Positions 46,809 through 58,252 of a DNA stretch of 64,000 nt are shown in pieces. Made by a program: the position numbers and the translations under genes. The stretch lies in contig OU015490.1 in the NCBI GenBank assembly GCA_907164885.2, forward strand, positions 16,328,547 to 16,392,546, written 5' to 3'. The DNA comes from Dolomedes plantarius (Eukaryota > Arthropoda > Arachnida > Araneae > Dolomedidae). Under the pieces are notes generated by a model. The model was not told the DNA's origin, did no database searches, and saw nothing but the letters and a program-made list of their open reading frames with translations. Positions within the stretch are counted from its first letter, which is position 1; the number at the start of each line of letters is the position of its first letter.

Positions 46809-47500
46809 GGTAGTCTCTTCTAACGAAACTACCACCGGTTATTAACGTAGGATTACTTATCGTTGCTTATCTATTTTTTACCATGTTTTTATTAACTCGC
46901 TTTCTTGCTTCTGTGTTTATGTGTTTGTGTGTTTGTCCAGGACAAATTTTGCAATCGATTTTTAACTAACTTCCCCACTAGCTAGACATTTGAAACTTTT
47001 AGAATAGCTCAGAACACGATAACAATGCATTCTTTTGATACTCTTAGCCATCTTTAAGCAGCATTGAATTCATTTTTAGTTAATTTTGTTTTGTAGAATG
47101 GTGCAGCCATCTATTGGCCGGAACGCGAACGAAAAGTAAAACGCAATTGATTACGCATGTGATGCCTCTTTATTACGCATTTGATCATTTTATTTCAAGT
47201 TGATGGGATAATTCTCCAAAAAAACTTTTAAAAGGTATTTATTAATACATAGAATTGTCAAGTTTATATAATTCAACGGAAAACTTAGAAACATGGTATA
47301 TAAAAAGTTCTTTTTATCTTGTAATTATCTCTTTTATTTTGACGCATTTTGGTACTTTTCTGTTTAACTATTTACTGCTAATGGGTTTGGCGTGCTGACA
47401 AAATTATAACTCGCGACGCCGGACAAATTTTTTTATCTCCGCAGGACCGTTATTGAGGAACGTAATCCTACGTTAAAAAAAGAAACTTTTAGCAGATACC
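46809..47500. mobile_element. MITE family M1, copy b, carrying a nested R1 repeat
   Basis: Ends GGTAGTCTCTTCTAACGAAA and the inverted AGAAACTTTTAGCAGATACC, with inner TIR blocks TTAACGTAGGATTAC (46842) and GTAATCCTACGTTAA (47462). R1 copy C is inserted inside; without it the element matches copy a at 5363-5601. Confidence 0.65.
46882..47329 (+). repeat. Interspersed repeat R1, copy C
   Basis: Full-length R1 in the same orientation as copy A, nested in M1 copy b. Confidence 0.8.
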
Positions 47501-47565
47501 CTATATCATCGACCTAGGGGTAAAATTTAGAGAAAAGCGAGAGGGACACGAGGATGAAAAAAGAA

Positions 47566-47994
47566 ATAATTACAAGATAAAAAGAACTTTTTATATACCA
47601 TGTTTTTAAATGTTCTGTTGAATCATGTAAACTTGACAATTCTATGTATTAATAAATACTTTTTAAAATTTTTGGACGAATTATCCCATCCACTTGAAAG
47701 AAAATGAAGTTAACTGGAAGTTAACTCGCGTTTAACTTTTCGTTCCCGACCCGGCCGATAGAGGGCTGCACCAGTCTAGAAAACAAAATTAACCGAAAAT
47801 GAATTCAATCCTGATTAAAGAGGGCTAAAAGTATTAAAATAATGGACTGTCATCGTGTCCTGAACCATTCTAAAAGTTTCAAATGTCTAGCTAGTCGGGA
47901 AGTTAGTTAAAAATCGAACGCAAGATTTGTACTGGACAAACAAACACACACACAAACAAACAAAAAAACAAGAAAGCGAGTTAATACAAACATG
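47566..47994 (-). repeat. Interspersed repeat R1, copy D
   Basis: Full-length and inverted relative to copy C, 236 bp away, so the two could pair as a long hairpin. Ends ATAATTACAAGAT and CATGGTAATTA show a short inverted TAATTAC. Confidence 0.8.
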
Positions 47995-48717
47995 GTAATT
48001 AGACCTCTTTAAGATTTGCCTTTACAATTAAAGTTCAGTTTAAAAGGATTTCAAATTATTTCTTCCCCAGCTGTATTTAAAAAAAAAAAAAACTGACACG
48101 AATATTTTTGTGTCAGTTCAAATATTTTCACACATGAACCTTTCCTTTAAAAATCGAAGGCAGTCATTTACTCCAACCTCGCGCATACTAGCCCTTCGAT
48201 AACCTTTATGAAAGGCGACACCAAATCGTGTAGCTCCAGATTTGCTCTCACTTGCTGCCAGAAACAGAAACCCATTCGAGAGGGCTTTCGATTAACACAA
48301 CAATGGTCTTAATTTATTCATTCTCTTCGAAGAATTCGAGACTTGTTTTTGCCCGCCCCCCCCCACTCTCCTTAGCTCGCGCCCCCCCCCCCTCTTCTCA
48401 ATCCAAAGAAAAGAACTTCGCTCTCCCGAGCATTAGAGGTCCGTGATTGGCGACGAAGCGGAAACGGAAAAGCGCCAAAGAGTGAAAAATAAAGAAACGG
48501 GCAAAAATTGGGCGACAAAAGGAGAACTCACCGTGGCACGCGAGAAAAGGGGACTGCGCACAAATTGAGAGTTCTTTGAAACCGAACCTCCAAACAACGG
48601 ACAGTTAGCTGAGTGCGGGCTCTGCATACCGGTTCTTGCCGATATGGAATATGCAGATTTATGCGCTTAAATTAAATAAATGATTTAAATGCAGATAGCT
48701 ATTAATAGCGTCAATAG
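47995..48717. other. Unassigned sequence, GC-rich in the middle
   Basis: Bases 48340-48640 are GC-rich with C homopolymers. No gene recognised. A short TA tract precedes the next element (48718-48732). Confidence 0.5.
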
Positions 48718-48737
48718 AATATATATATATATACATA

Positions 48738-49041
48738 CAGGGTGTCCATAATTAAGGTCCCACTTTCAAAAGGTTGCAAAAAAAAAAAAAAAACACTGGT
48801 CAGAATGACTTCAAATTTGAACTGAATATACTGGAAGAAGGGGGAAACGATTTGGCATAATAAAAAAAAAATGTTCCAAAATGTTACAGCGCCATCTATT
48901 GATACATTTTGGAACTTTTTTTATTATGCAAAATCGTTTCCCCCTTCTTCCAATATATTTAGTTCAAATTTGAAGTCATTCTGACCAGTGGTTCTTTTTA
49001 TGCAGCCTTTTGAAAGTGGGACTTTAATTATGGACGTCCTG
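48738..49041. mobile_element. Foldback MITE, nearly palindromic over 300 bp
   Basis: Two arms of about 140-150 bp are inverted copies: the left begins CAGGGTGTCCATAATTAA, and the right, read inverted, begins CAGGACGTCCATAATTAA. Long matching blocks include GAAGAAGGGGGAAACGATTT and GTTCCAAAATGT. The loop holds GCGCCATCTATTG (48889-48901). TA flanks both ends, as for Tc1/mariner-type MITEs. Confidence 0.88.

Positions 49042-49108
<67 letters not shown>
49042..49108. repeat. (TA)n(TG)n compound microsatellite
   Basis: TA units followed by about 20 TG units. Confidence 0.97.
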
Positions 49109-49110
<2 letters not shown>

Positions 49111-49223
49111 TTGTTTGTTTGTGTAACATATATCTTAAACGTCCCATAGATGAAATTCGTCATAACAATGGAACTTGATAGCAGGTTTAGACCATTAAGA
49201 ATTATAAAAAAAATATCCAGGAA

Positions 49224-49230
<7 letters not shown>

Positions 49231-49292
<62 letters not shown>
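49231..49292. repeat. (TA)n microsatellite
   Basis: Pure TA. Confidence 0.97.
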
Positions 49293-49294
<2 letters not shown>

Positions 49295-49474
49295 AGACTT
49301 CGCCTTTTGTTATTCAATTCACCACTTTTTTGCTAGCTACTTCATTATTGGAGCACCAAATTTTTCAGGTGAGCCAGCATTGCTCTATGTTTGGAACGGT
49401 CTACAGATTTAACGTGCCCATATCCGGCCTAGACATGGAGGGGTTTTAGTTGCATTCGATCCTCAAACCCGATT

Positions 49475-49476
<2 letters not shown>

Positions 49477-49533
<57 letters not shown>
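49477..49533. repeat. (TA)n microsatellite
   Basis: Pure TA ending at the next element. Confidence 0.97.
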
Positions 49534-49536
<3 letters not shown>

Positions 49537-50228
49537 TAGCTGAAAACCCGCGCTTCGCTACGGAGTACATTCAAATTAAATACAACGGTCAACGTATGCA
49601 ATTTATGCCAAAAAATAAATATATATATTTATAATAAATGCGATGATCAATGTATACAATTGATGTAAAATATATATCTATATATATATATTTATAAAAA
49701 AATCGTAAGGGATATGCGTTTTTTGGGATAATATCCAATCGTCTGCTCCATTAGAAAGAGAAAAAAATATTTTTTTTGTCTATTTAGTTGTTATGCACGT
49801 GACGATAAATTTATTGAAAGTACCAGAAAAAGAAATCACGTGATCAACATTTAATAAATTAAATTCTAAAAATTAATCTTTAAAAATTCCCCAAAAATTA
49901 GGAAATGGAGGTAAAAATTCGAAAAAAATTTCATTTTGAAGGAATTTTTAGGATCTTTCTCGTGATATAAATTTTATAACCCTCAATGTATTATTTTAAA
50001 TGCAAACGTAAAAAAGTTTAAAAAACAGCTTAAAAATTTAATTTAAAAAAATCTAAGAAGAATTTATGAAAAACCTTTCTTAGTGCACCCCTACATTATT
50101 AGAAGAATCGCCATGCAAAATTTCAGCCCTTTAGTTCCAGCGGTTTGGTCTGTGCGTTGTATGTCAGTCAGTCAGTGAATGAATGAATGAATGAGTCAGT
50201 TACGGAACTGTTTTATATATATAGATAT
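49534..50228 (+). mobile_element. Interspersed element beginning ACTAGCTGAAAACCCG, copy 1
   Basis: Starts ACTAGCTGAAAACCCGCGCT in the TA tract. It ends with CAGCGGTTTGGTCTGTGCG, tandem GTCA and GAAT tetranucleotides, then TTTTATATATATAGATATA. Two partial copies with the same start are at 50229 and 63331. Non-coding; the element class is not determined. Confidence 0.6.
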
Positions 50229-50340
50229 ATACTAGCTGAAAACCCGTACTTTGCTACGGAGTATATTGAAATTAAATACAACTGTCAATGTATGAAATTA
50301 ATGCCAAAAAAAATATTTATAAAAAAATCGTAACGGTCAA
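50229..50340 (+). mobile_element. Partial copy 2 of the ACTAGCTG element
   Basis: Begins ACTAGCTGAAAACCCGTACT directly after copy 1 (head to tail) and keeps only about 110 bp. Confidence 0.6.
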
Positions 50341-50400
50341 TTTTAGAGGCAAAATACTGTAGAAGAAAATATTGAAATTAAATCTAATAGAACATGCTAA

Positions 50401-50401
<1 letters not shown>

Positions 50402-50460
<59 letters not shown>
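50402..50460. repeat. (TA)n microsatellite
   Basis: Left flank of a 100-bp MITE. Confidence 0.97.
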
Positions 50461-50461
<1 letters not shown>

Positions 50462-50558
50462 CAGTGGAATCTCGATCTATCGTTTTTCAAGGGACCGATT
50501 GCAATGAACGATAAATGCGGGAAAACGATAGATGCGGAAACGATCGATCGAGATTCCA

Positions 50559-50561
<3 letters not shown>
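50462..50561. mobile_element. 100-bp Tigger-type MITE between (TA)n tracts
   Basis: TIRs CAGTGGAATCTCGATCTATC and, inverted, CAGTGGAATCTCGATCGATC. TA on both sides. Internal AACGATAAATGCGGGAAAAC is shared with 52080-52252. Confidence 0.9.

Positions 50562-50625
<64 letters not shown>
50562..50625. repeat. (TA)n microsatellite
   Basis: Right flank of the 100-bp MITE. Confidence 0.97.
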
Positions 50626-50629
<4 letters not shown>

Positions 50630-51204
50630 TGTCCAAGGGTATAAACTATAATTAACTGTTTTTAATTGTGTCGGTTGATGCTAAATCTGAAGAAATTAAT
50701 GTGAATAAATATTAGTCGAGATATTAGTCTGATGGGGAAAGAGAAAGTCAACAGATGGCGACGCTTCTCCACATCTCGGGTTTTGGGAGCGTGGCCTTGG
50801 GCGATCGCAGAGAATATTGAGTAGGCAACGAACATTCTCGAATTTTCCCTGAAAACCGTCAGCCTCTCACCCGAGAAACAAACGCGTCCTGGCGATCACG
50901 ATCTCTACATTGTTCTGCTTTACTACTAAAACCAAGTGGTATGTTTCACGCTCCCAAAGCGTGTGGCTATTAGTCAGCGGTGACTCCCAATCTTATGACC
51001 GGTGAATCAGAATCGCCTGGTCTCCGTCGCAAGTTGCTTTGAAAACACATCTTAAGTTTTTCAATCTAGAACCTCCTGTGTGGTTCCGTCATCTATTGGC
51101 ATTTTTTTCGTTAACTTTTCTTTGAAAACCTGTAAATTTTATAGTTTGATAAAAAATGTAATTAAGTTAATTCAACTAGTTTAATCACTTTATGGCATTA
51201 CTTA
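50626..51204. other. Unassigned sequence
   Basis: No gene or repeat copy recognised. Confidence 0.5.
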
Positions 51205-51224
51205 CACACACACACACATCTATA

Positions 51225-51309
<85 letters not shown>
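51205..51309. repeat. (CA)n(TA)n microsatellite
   Basis: Short CA run, then about 85 bp of TA with one CA interruption. Confidence 0.97.
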
Positions 51310-51313
<4 letters not shown>

Positions 51314-51513
51314 CTGTTTGTTATGGATTGTACGGTGTCTAAGTATGTTTATTGGTTAGATCATACTTATCAGAAACAATCCATTGGTTTTTAGACAGTA
51401 TCGGCACCTCTGATGAAGAAATGCTGTCTAAAACCTTTTTAATACTAATCTTTTCATGTTTTTAGTTCCTGGCTGCAAGTAGTAATAGAACTTATGCTGG
51501 TTTTTCACTTTGT

Positions 51514-51518
<5 letters not shown>
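51310..51518 (+). repeat. Repeat family S, copy 2
   Basis: Hairpin 1: ATGGATTGT (51323-51331) with ACAATCCAT (51376-51384), and TAAGTATG (51340-51347) with CATACTTA (51362-51369). Hairpin 2: GGTTTTTAGACAG (51386-51398) with CTGTCTAAAACC (51424-51435). Flanked by (TA)n on both sides. Confidence 0.8.

Positions 51519-51563
<45 letters not shown>
51519..51563. repeat. (TA)n microsatellite
   Basis: Pure TA after S copy 2. Confidence 0.97.
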
Positions 51564-51565
<2 letters not shown>

Positions 51566-52079
51566 TATTTATTTATTATTTATAAATTTATATATTGTAA
51601 GCTTTTAGAACAATGTCTGAGCTGGGTAACTGCACGTGATATAGTGTTTATTATATTTATTGCGTATAGTTTTTATCTTTATTAAGTAAGGAACTGAAAA
51701 TATCTTTCTGTACCTAACAAAATACAAAATATCCTTTTCTAAAAATCTTCCCATTAATTGTAGGTGCGGCTAATCGTCCTGCGCGTCTTAAGGTTCGAAA
51801 AATGCGGTATATCATTCTCGAAGTTGTCAGAATAGTTAATATTTCAAAATCCATAATCAGTTTTAATAGCTTTATTAATTAGTTTTCTTTTAAATCTTTT
51901 TTTAAAAATTATTTACATGGAGCATATATATTGAGCTGTTGCAGTTCGGAGAAATTCAGTTAAACTGATTTGCCGAGGGTTATTTATTTTTTAAGGACCT
52001 AAGTGGAAGGACCTACAAGGATTCACAGCTATAAGTTGTGCCGAAAAGGGAGGTTGTTCGACAAGCCAATCATTTTATA
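51564..52079. other. Unassigned sequence
   Basis: Nothing recognised. Confidence 0.5.
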
Positions 52080-52252
52080 CAGTGGAATCTCGATCGATCG
52101 TTTTCGGAATCATCGTTTTCCAGTATGTATCGTGTATTACACTGAGTACCGACGATCATGTTGCTTTGTTATTTTCCAGGATCTATCGTTTTCCCGCATT
52201 TATCGTTCAGTTCAGTCCGTCCCTTGGAAAACGATAGATCGAGATTCCACTG
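52080..52252. mobile_element. Tigger-type MITE, 173 bp
   Basis: TIRs CAGTGGAATCTCGATCGATC and, inverted, CAGTGGAATCTCGATCTATC, with TA duplications. Same family as 50462-50561 and 19104-19265. Confidence 0.9.
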
Positions 52253-52261
52253 TATTTGGGT

Positions 52262-52699
52262 ATTTAGATTCCGGCGCAAGTTTGTAAATTTCTTTGGATA
52301 TTTTGATTCTGGCGCAAGTTTGTAAATTTCTTTGGCACAAGTTTGTAAATTTAATTGGATATTTTGATTCTGGCGCAAGTTTGTAAATTTCTTTGGCACA
52401 AGTTTGTAACTTTAATTGGATATTTTGATTCTGACGCAAGTTTGTAAATTTCTTTGGCACAAGTTTGTAAATTTAATTGGATATTTTAATTCTGGCGCAA
52501 GTTTGTAAATTTCTTTGGCGCAAGTTTGTAAATTTAATTGGATATTTTGATTCTGGCCCAAGTTTGTAAATTTCTTTGGCGCAAGTTTGTAAATTTAATT
52601 GGATATTTTGATTCTGGCCCAAGTTTGTAAATTTCTTTGGCACAAGTTTGTAAGTTTAATTGGATATTTTGATTCTGGCGCAAGTTTGTAAATTTCTAG
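52262..52699. repeat. Minisatellite, 61-bp unit, about seven copies
   Basis: The unit is two CAAGTTTGTAAATTT blocks plus GGATATTTTGATTCTGG. Begins right after the preceding MITE. Confidence 0.93.
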
Positions 52700-52772
52700 C
52701 GGAGAGCCGCATGGAAAATAATAAAGTCCCACAGTGCTCCCCCCCCCCGTGGCGTAAGACAACAACAGTTAA

Positions 52773-52903
52773 GGCCTGTTCGCATAGAATCCGTCAGAGT
52801 AAAAAATTTTAACCAATCATATACCAGTCATTGACCCATTTAAACAATCAGAATTAACGGAAACTTTAAAAGTGACGTTGACGGATTCTACGTGAACAAG
52901 CCC
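52773..52903. mobile_element. MITE family M2, copy 1
   Basis: 131 bp with TIRs GGCCTGTTCGCATAGAATCC and, inverted, GGGCTTGTTCACGTAGAATC. TTAA lies beside the left end (52769-52772) and one base beyond the right end, so piggyBac-type insertion is possible. Copy 2 is at 54727-54859. Confidence 0.8.
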
Positions 52904-52966
52904 ATTAACAGCTGCCGTGTTTCGGAGAATCTGGAATATCATTGACAGATATTGCGGCATTGATTG

Positions 52967-53290
52967 GGCTGGAAGTAGCCTAGTGGTAGCGCGTTGGTGT
53001 TGAGGGTGCTCGGATCGAATCCCGGCGAGCGCCATTAATTACTACCGCGTCTAGGCCGGATATGGACACGTTGAATCCGTTGACCGAAAAATTCCTTTAT
53101 AAGGTCAGAGAGGATGGAAGAGGATGTGATGCTCCCAGGCGCCGTCAGGGGGAGGGGGATGTTCGTTCAAAATGGAGGTGGCACTTGGCTAAATCAGTCT
53201 TCGACCCTTGTGATGACATTATAAACCCGAGCCGCACCTCTCAGGCCGCTAGCCGGTCTGGAACAAATTCCTGTCAAGGGGCATTAGAAA
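52967..53290 (+). mobile_element. tRNA-derived SINE, copy 2
   Basis: A box TAGCCTAGTGG (52976-52986), B box GGATCGAATCC (53012-53022), and body shared with 24344-24676 (GTCTAGGCC, ACACGTTGAATCCGT, GAGCCGCACC). The 3' tail runs into trinucleotide repeats. Confidence 0.88.
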
Positions 53291-53325
53291 CAACAGCAAA
53301 AGCAACAACAACAACAACAACAACA

Positions 53326-53356
<31 letters not shown>

Positions 53357-53397
53357 ATACAACTACAACAACGAAAAACTACAACTACAACTACCAG

Positions 53398-53430
<33 letters not shown>

Positions 53431-53457
53431 AACAACAACGAAAAACTACAACTACAA

Positions 53458-53490
<33 letters not shown>

Positions 53491-53680
53491 AAACAACAAC
53501 AACAGCTACAACTATAATTACTACTACTACTACTACTACTACTACAACGAAAAACTACAACTACCACTACTACTACAACTACAAAAACAACAACAAAAAC
53601 AACAGCAACTACAACTACTACTACTACTACTACTACAACAACAACAAAAACAATAACTAATGCTACTACTACAACTGCAA
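53291..53680. repeat. Trinucleotide microsatellite (AAC)n/(ACT)n
   Basis: Alternating blocks of CAA and TAC triplets, apparently grown from the SINE tail. The long poly-Thr/Tyr frame here is an artefact. Confidence 0.93.
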
Positions 53681-54138
53681 TGATTATGATATACTTGTAT
53701 ACTAATATGATAAATGCTAACGGTTAATGAACGAATATCAGACGTTATTAAGAATGGTTTCTTTATTAAAATTCCCCATTTCTTATTACTCTCCAGACAA
53801 TTCGTTCGATCTCCAGCCTCGTGCCCGAACCTACCGCAGATTTACTTCTTTACCTCCTTTAACACTCGCAACTCCTTTTGATGACTGAAACGGACCCAGT
53901 TCGGCAAAAACCGAACCATCTCGGAAAAGCCAGAGTCAATTAAACCCGCACTCAAACGAAAATTCCGATTTCTCCATCCTCCCACTCTACCACCACCAAC
54001 CCCCCTTCTATTTTTGGGAATTTCTTCGCTGGCTCCGCCCACCCACCCCCCTTATCGAAGGGATGGTGTTTTGCCCGTCACCTGCTAATGACACCTCGTC
54101 ACTTAGCGCGTGAAACAGAGAACTGGGGAGGGAAGGAA
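53681..54138. other. Unassigned sequence
   Basis: C-rich in the second half; no gene recognised. Confidence 0.5.

Positions 54139-54178
<40 letters not shown>
54139..54178. repeat. (TA)n microsatellite
   Basis: Short TA tract. Confidence 0.95.
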
Positions 54179-54181
<3 letters not shown>

Positions 54182-54726
54182 CTAACAAAGAAAAAAAAAA
54201 GAAAATTTCTTGCTGCCAACAAATAAAACGTAATTTTCGGAGCTGGAGAGGAGTTGCAAGGGGTGGTAGAGGGAGGGGGTGCGTGGAAAAGGATAGTAAA
54301 GAAGAAAAAAAAAGTGAAACTGTTCGCAATTACTGCGGATCTATTATTTAGGTAGTGCGCGAGTTTGGAAGAAAAATCGATACTTTTTCCTGGATGTGAA
54401 GGGAGGGGGGGGGGCTGAAGGGGCTGCACTTAACAGTGGCGGCTAAGGGAAGAAATATTGCGGCAGGAGCTGAAGAAAACCTAGAGAAATAGATTTTGGG
54501 GGCTGCACAGATAGTGCCTTACTCGCTGGCTATAGCTCTCGATCGGCATCTCCTAGTTGGGGTACACAGTATAACAGAATCGTCAAGCTCACGGCAATGT
54601 CGGAGCCAGTAGTTTATCGCTGATTTGAAGCCAGAACTCTTAAAAAGTGGTTGACCTTAGAACTGAATAACCGCCAGATTTCAAAACAAAATTCGGATTG
54701 AAATCTTGCTTTTGCTTTGCCTATAC
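54179..54726. other. Unassigned sequence
   Basis: A/G-rich at 54180-54320; no gene recognised. Confidence 0.5.
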
Positions 54727-54859
54727 GGCCTCTTCCCATAGAATCCGTCAGCGTAAAATTTTTTAAACCAATCATACACCAATCATTGACCTTTTTAACA
54801 ATCAGCGACAACAGAATGTTTAACACTGACTTTGACGGATTCTTTGTGAACAGGCCCCC
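54727..54859. mobile_element. MITE family M2, copy 2
   Basis: TIRs GGCCTCTTCCCATAGAATCC and, inverted, GGCCTGTTCACAAAGAATCC. Interior shared with copy 1 (AACCAATCATACACCA). Confidence 0.8.
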
Positions 54860-56720
54860 AATGGTCGTAGCAGCCACTGTTACCAAAAAGCCTGCCGATG
54901 CAGCTGAAAAGCTTTGCTGCATAAAAGTGGTGCAGTCTCGATAGGAGAAGGTTACATAAATTCATACATATTGTAACGTATTGATCGAGGTAGCGATCGA
55001 ATCAACCGAAGCCACAACCTAGCAAATTAAAAAAAGAACTAATTTGTTTATAAATCAGATGGAGAAAAAATGATGTGGTGATGCACAGTAAGCAACGGGT
55101 TGCAGGGTTACAGGATCAAATCGATGATCTTCTCTAATAAAATAAACCGAGTCCGTTGGGATGGTTCTCCAGATGAATTCGCTAAAACGAAGCGGTATCG
55201 AGCCCGGCTGGGCACTAGATTATCAATTCCTGCAGAGTATATGACTGCGAGGAAGAAAACTTTGATCGGGGGGATCAGGACAGATAGTCTCGCCCTGAGA
55301 TATCTTCCAAAAAAAAGGCCTTCCAACTGAAGCTTGGATTTCTCTTCTCGAGAAAAAACCGCTGACTTAACAAGTCCGCGTTATAGATTTCACAACCCGG
55401 GATGGGCGGTGTTGTCCTCTCAGCTGGGGAGAAGATAGCTGACTACTTTTTTCAAAGTGTCTCTCGTGGATTTCGACTATTCTCTTGTAACGGTGATGTC
55501 ATTTTTCTGGATCCTTATTTGTCGGGGCTTCGAACCCGGAGGTCAGAGATTTTCATCTCGGTCTCTCGGGGCTCCGCTAGCATCATCAATTTTGGTGGGG
55601 CTTGACGAATTCGTTATTCACATGTAATGTCAACTGCCCGCCAGGACGGCGGCACTCCGATCCAGTCTTTTCTTCTCAGCGCGTCCCACCTGCTGTTCGT
55701 ACAAAGGGGTGGCTGCCCTCAGGTCTTTGCGGCGTAAGCGTTCATCTGCTCGGCCTGGGAAGGATTTTAATTATTGGACGAATTAATTTAATTCGTCAAA
55801 ATATAAACAAGGGGAGGCCTCTCCCTGGGCACATACGATTATCCCACTATCAGTCTATTCATTTAAAGACGCAATGAAAGAAAATATGAAAGGTCTGGGA
55901 AAAACTTGAATGTTACACAAGAACGTAACGGAAAAATGCGCCACAAAAGGTTACAAATTTGAGCTCTTTATTTTATATATATATATAATACATAAAAAAT
56001 GCTCAAATAACATGTTAAATGCTATTTCTGAACGCCTAGAACAGGATTCTTAAAGAATACATCTATTAATTTTATGATTAGAAAAATACTTGGTGGAAAA
56101 TTTCATTCCCCCCCCCCCTCTTTCAAAGGCCAATCTTTTCGGATTCTGAAACAGCTTTACTTTGATTCGTACGATAATCGGACGAGAACTGATGACCCAT
56201 TGAATACCTAAAGCGATATGAAAAAGAACGGAAGAAATGCATTGAAATGCATTCTCTTGAAATGCATTTTCGAGAAAACTCATTTTTCAGTGATTTTTGT
56301 AAACGAGAGAGCTCGTCATTTAACATCTATCAAATATATTTAAATGAAATTTTGCAGTAGTGTTTTACACATTACTTAAGTTTTGACCTAAAAGCTAAGC
56401 TATATGAGTTCATTGAATAATTCTACATGTACCTGCACTTAAAAAAAAAAGATAATTTTTTTCAAAAAAAATCAGTGCTTTTCACTTTTTTTTTTTTTTG
56501 GCTTTTTCGGTGATTTTTAAAAATATTGTAAAACTTTTAGTTCAGGACACAGGTAAGTGTCACAGTAGAATAAAAATAAATAAAAAAGTATATAAATAGT
56601 ATATAAATTCAGATATATCGAGTCGAATGGAGTGCAGGGTCTCTGGCGCAAGCCCTCCATTGTACCAAAAATGTGCAAAAACTTCCCTCTATTTTAAAAT
56701 TTTATGAATTGTGTACCAAA
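54860..56720. other. Unassigned sequence
   Basis: No gene, TIR pair or repeat copy recognised. 55100-55830 is GC-richer with several medium frames on both strands but no domain or splice pattern I can defend. Confidence 0.45.
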
Positions 56721-57144
56721 ATAATTCCAAGATGAAAAGAACTTTTTATGTACCATGTTTTTAAATTTCCTGTTGAATCCTATAAACTTGACAATTCTAT
56801 GTATTAATAAAAACTTTAGAAAAATTTTTTTTGATGAATTATCCCATCCACTTGAAAGAAAATGAAGTTAATTGGAAGTTAACTTGCGTTTAACTTTTCG
56901 TTCCCGTCCCGGACGATAGAGGGCTGCACCAGTCTACAAAGCAAAATTAACTGAAAATGAATTCAATGCTGCTTAAAGATGGCTAAAAGTATCAAAAGAT
57001 TGCATTCCTATCGTGTTCTGAGCTATTGTAAAAGTTTCAAATGTCTAGCTAGTCGGGAAGTTAGTTAAAAATCGAATGCAAGATTTGTACCGGACAAACA
57101 CACACACAAACAAACAAACAAGAAAGCGAGTTAATAAAAACATG
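56721..57144 (-). repeat. Interspersed repeat R1, copy E
   Basis: Nearly full length, inverted relative to copies A and C. Contains GGGCTGCACCAGTCTACAAA and CTAGCTAGTCGGGAAGTTAG. Confidence 0.8.
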
Positions 57145-57409
57145 GAAATTATATATGTTTTCATGGTTTTATATCCCAATTGAACGAAAAATATCTGTAT
57201 TGAATCATTAGTGTCTATTTTTTTTTTACCTTAACACGGAGATTCAGAATCGGCGAGGTCCTGTGATACGCCGCCTAGAGAAACCTAGAGAAACTTCCAA
57301 CGAGTTCTAGAACTAAATTTTTTAGTACCTCATAGTTTTCAATACAGATAAAGTGCACAAAACCAATCAGATTTTCGGCGTAGTTTTCTGGAACAATTTT
57401 CGCGTATTA

Positions 57410-57497
57410 ACCTTTAGCTTACGGGACCCATTTTTCTGATTCCCTGTGTAAAACGGAAAATTCCAATGAACATTTGTAAGAACAGCTATGAAGGGGG
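57410..57497 (-). repeat. Repeat family E fragment
   Basis: AACCTTTAGCTTACGGGACC then CATTTTTCTGATTCCC is the inverse of 18025-18066. It ends at a short (TA)n (57498-57521). Confidence 0.7.
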
Positions 57498-57521
57498 TTA
57501 TATATATATATATATATAAGA

Positions 57522-57815
57522 AATAGATCCAGTAATTATTATTTTTAATGACTCGTCGACGAATCAGAGTCAGGAGTTTGTAGGGGAACCAGTTTCTCGC
57601 CGAATGACCAGCTGGACACGTTTTGCTGTCCTGGGTTGGTAACGGCTAAGGAGAAGAGTGATTTCAGATTTGCTATGTACTACTAGAAACTTGTTGTGGT
57701 GTGTGTTGGTGGTACATGCTGTTCTCTAAACCAGCATGGTTATGTTGCAGTTAATGGAATTAATAAACGTGTTAAATTAAACGAGTTAATTTTTGTCATT
57801 CGTCCAAATCCTGAC
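57522..57815. other. Unassigned sequence
   Basis: Nothing recognised between two TA tracts. Confidence 0.5.
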
Positions 57816-57822
57816 ATATATA

Positions 57823-57873
<51 letters not shown>

Positions 57874-57876
57874 ATA

Positions 57877-57959
<83 letters not shown>
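57816..57959. repeat. (TA)n microsatellite
   Basis: TA with three CTA interruptions. Confidence 0.97.
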
Positions 57960-58132
57960 TTATTAGAAACAATCCATTGGTTTTTAGACAGTATTGGCAC
58001 CGCTGAAGACAAGGTACTGTCTAAAAACCTATTTTTCACTATTCTATTCATAATTTTCACTTATCTTTTCATGTCTTTGGTTCCTGGCTGTAGTGGTTTA
58101 GTGCTTATACAGGTTTTTCACTTACAACTTTG

Positions 58133-58136
<4 letters not shown>
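57960..58136 (+). repeat. Repeat family S, copy 3
   Basis: Hairpin 2 is perfect over 15 bp: GGTTTTTAGACAGTA (57979-57993) with TACTGTCTAAAAACC (58015-58029). The left arm of hairpin 1 has been replaced by the TA tract; the right arm (ACAATCCAT) remains. Confidence 0.8.
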
Positions 58137-58184
<48 letters not shown>

Positions 58185-58252
58185 ATGCATGTGTGTGTGT
58201 ATACATGCTATCCCACCCCGTAAGAAAAAGGCTAATATATATATATATATAT
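58137..58252 (-). repeat. (TA)n(TG)n microsatellites around a family E fragment
   Basis: TA and TG units at 58137-58205, then GCTATCCCACCCCGTAAG (58208-58225, inverse of the E segment at 26029-26050), then TA at 58232-58252. Confidence 0.85.

Noticed and set aside
53062..53517. 151-codon frame with poly-Thr and poly-Tyr
   Set aside because: It runs from a SINE body into trinucleotide repeats and has no independent coding evidence.
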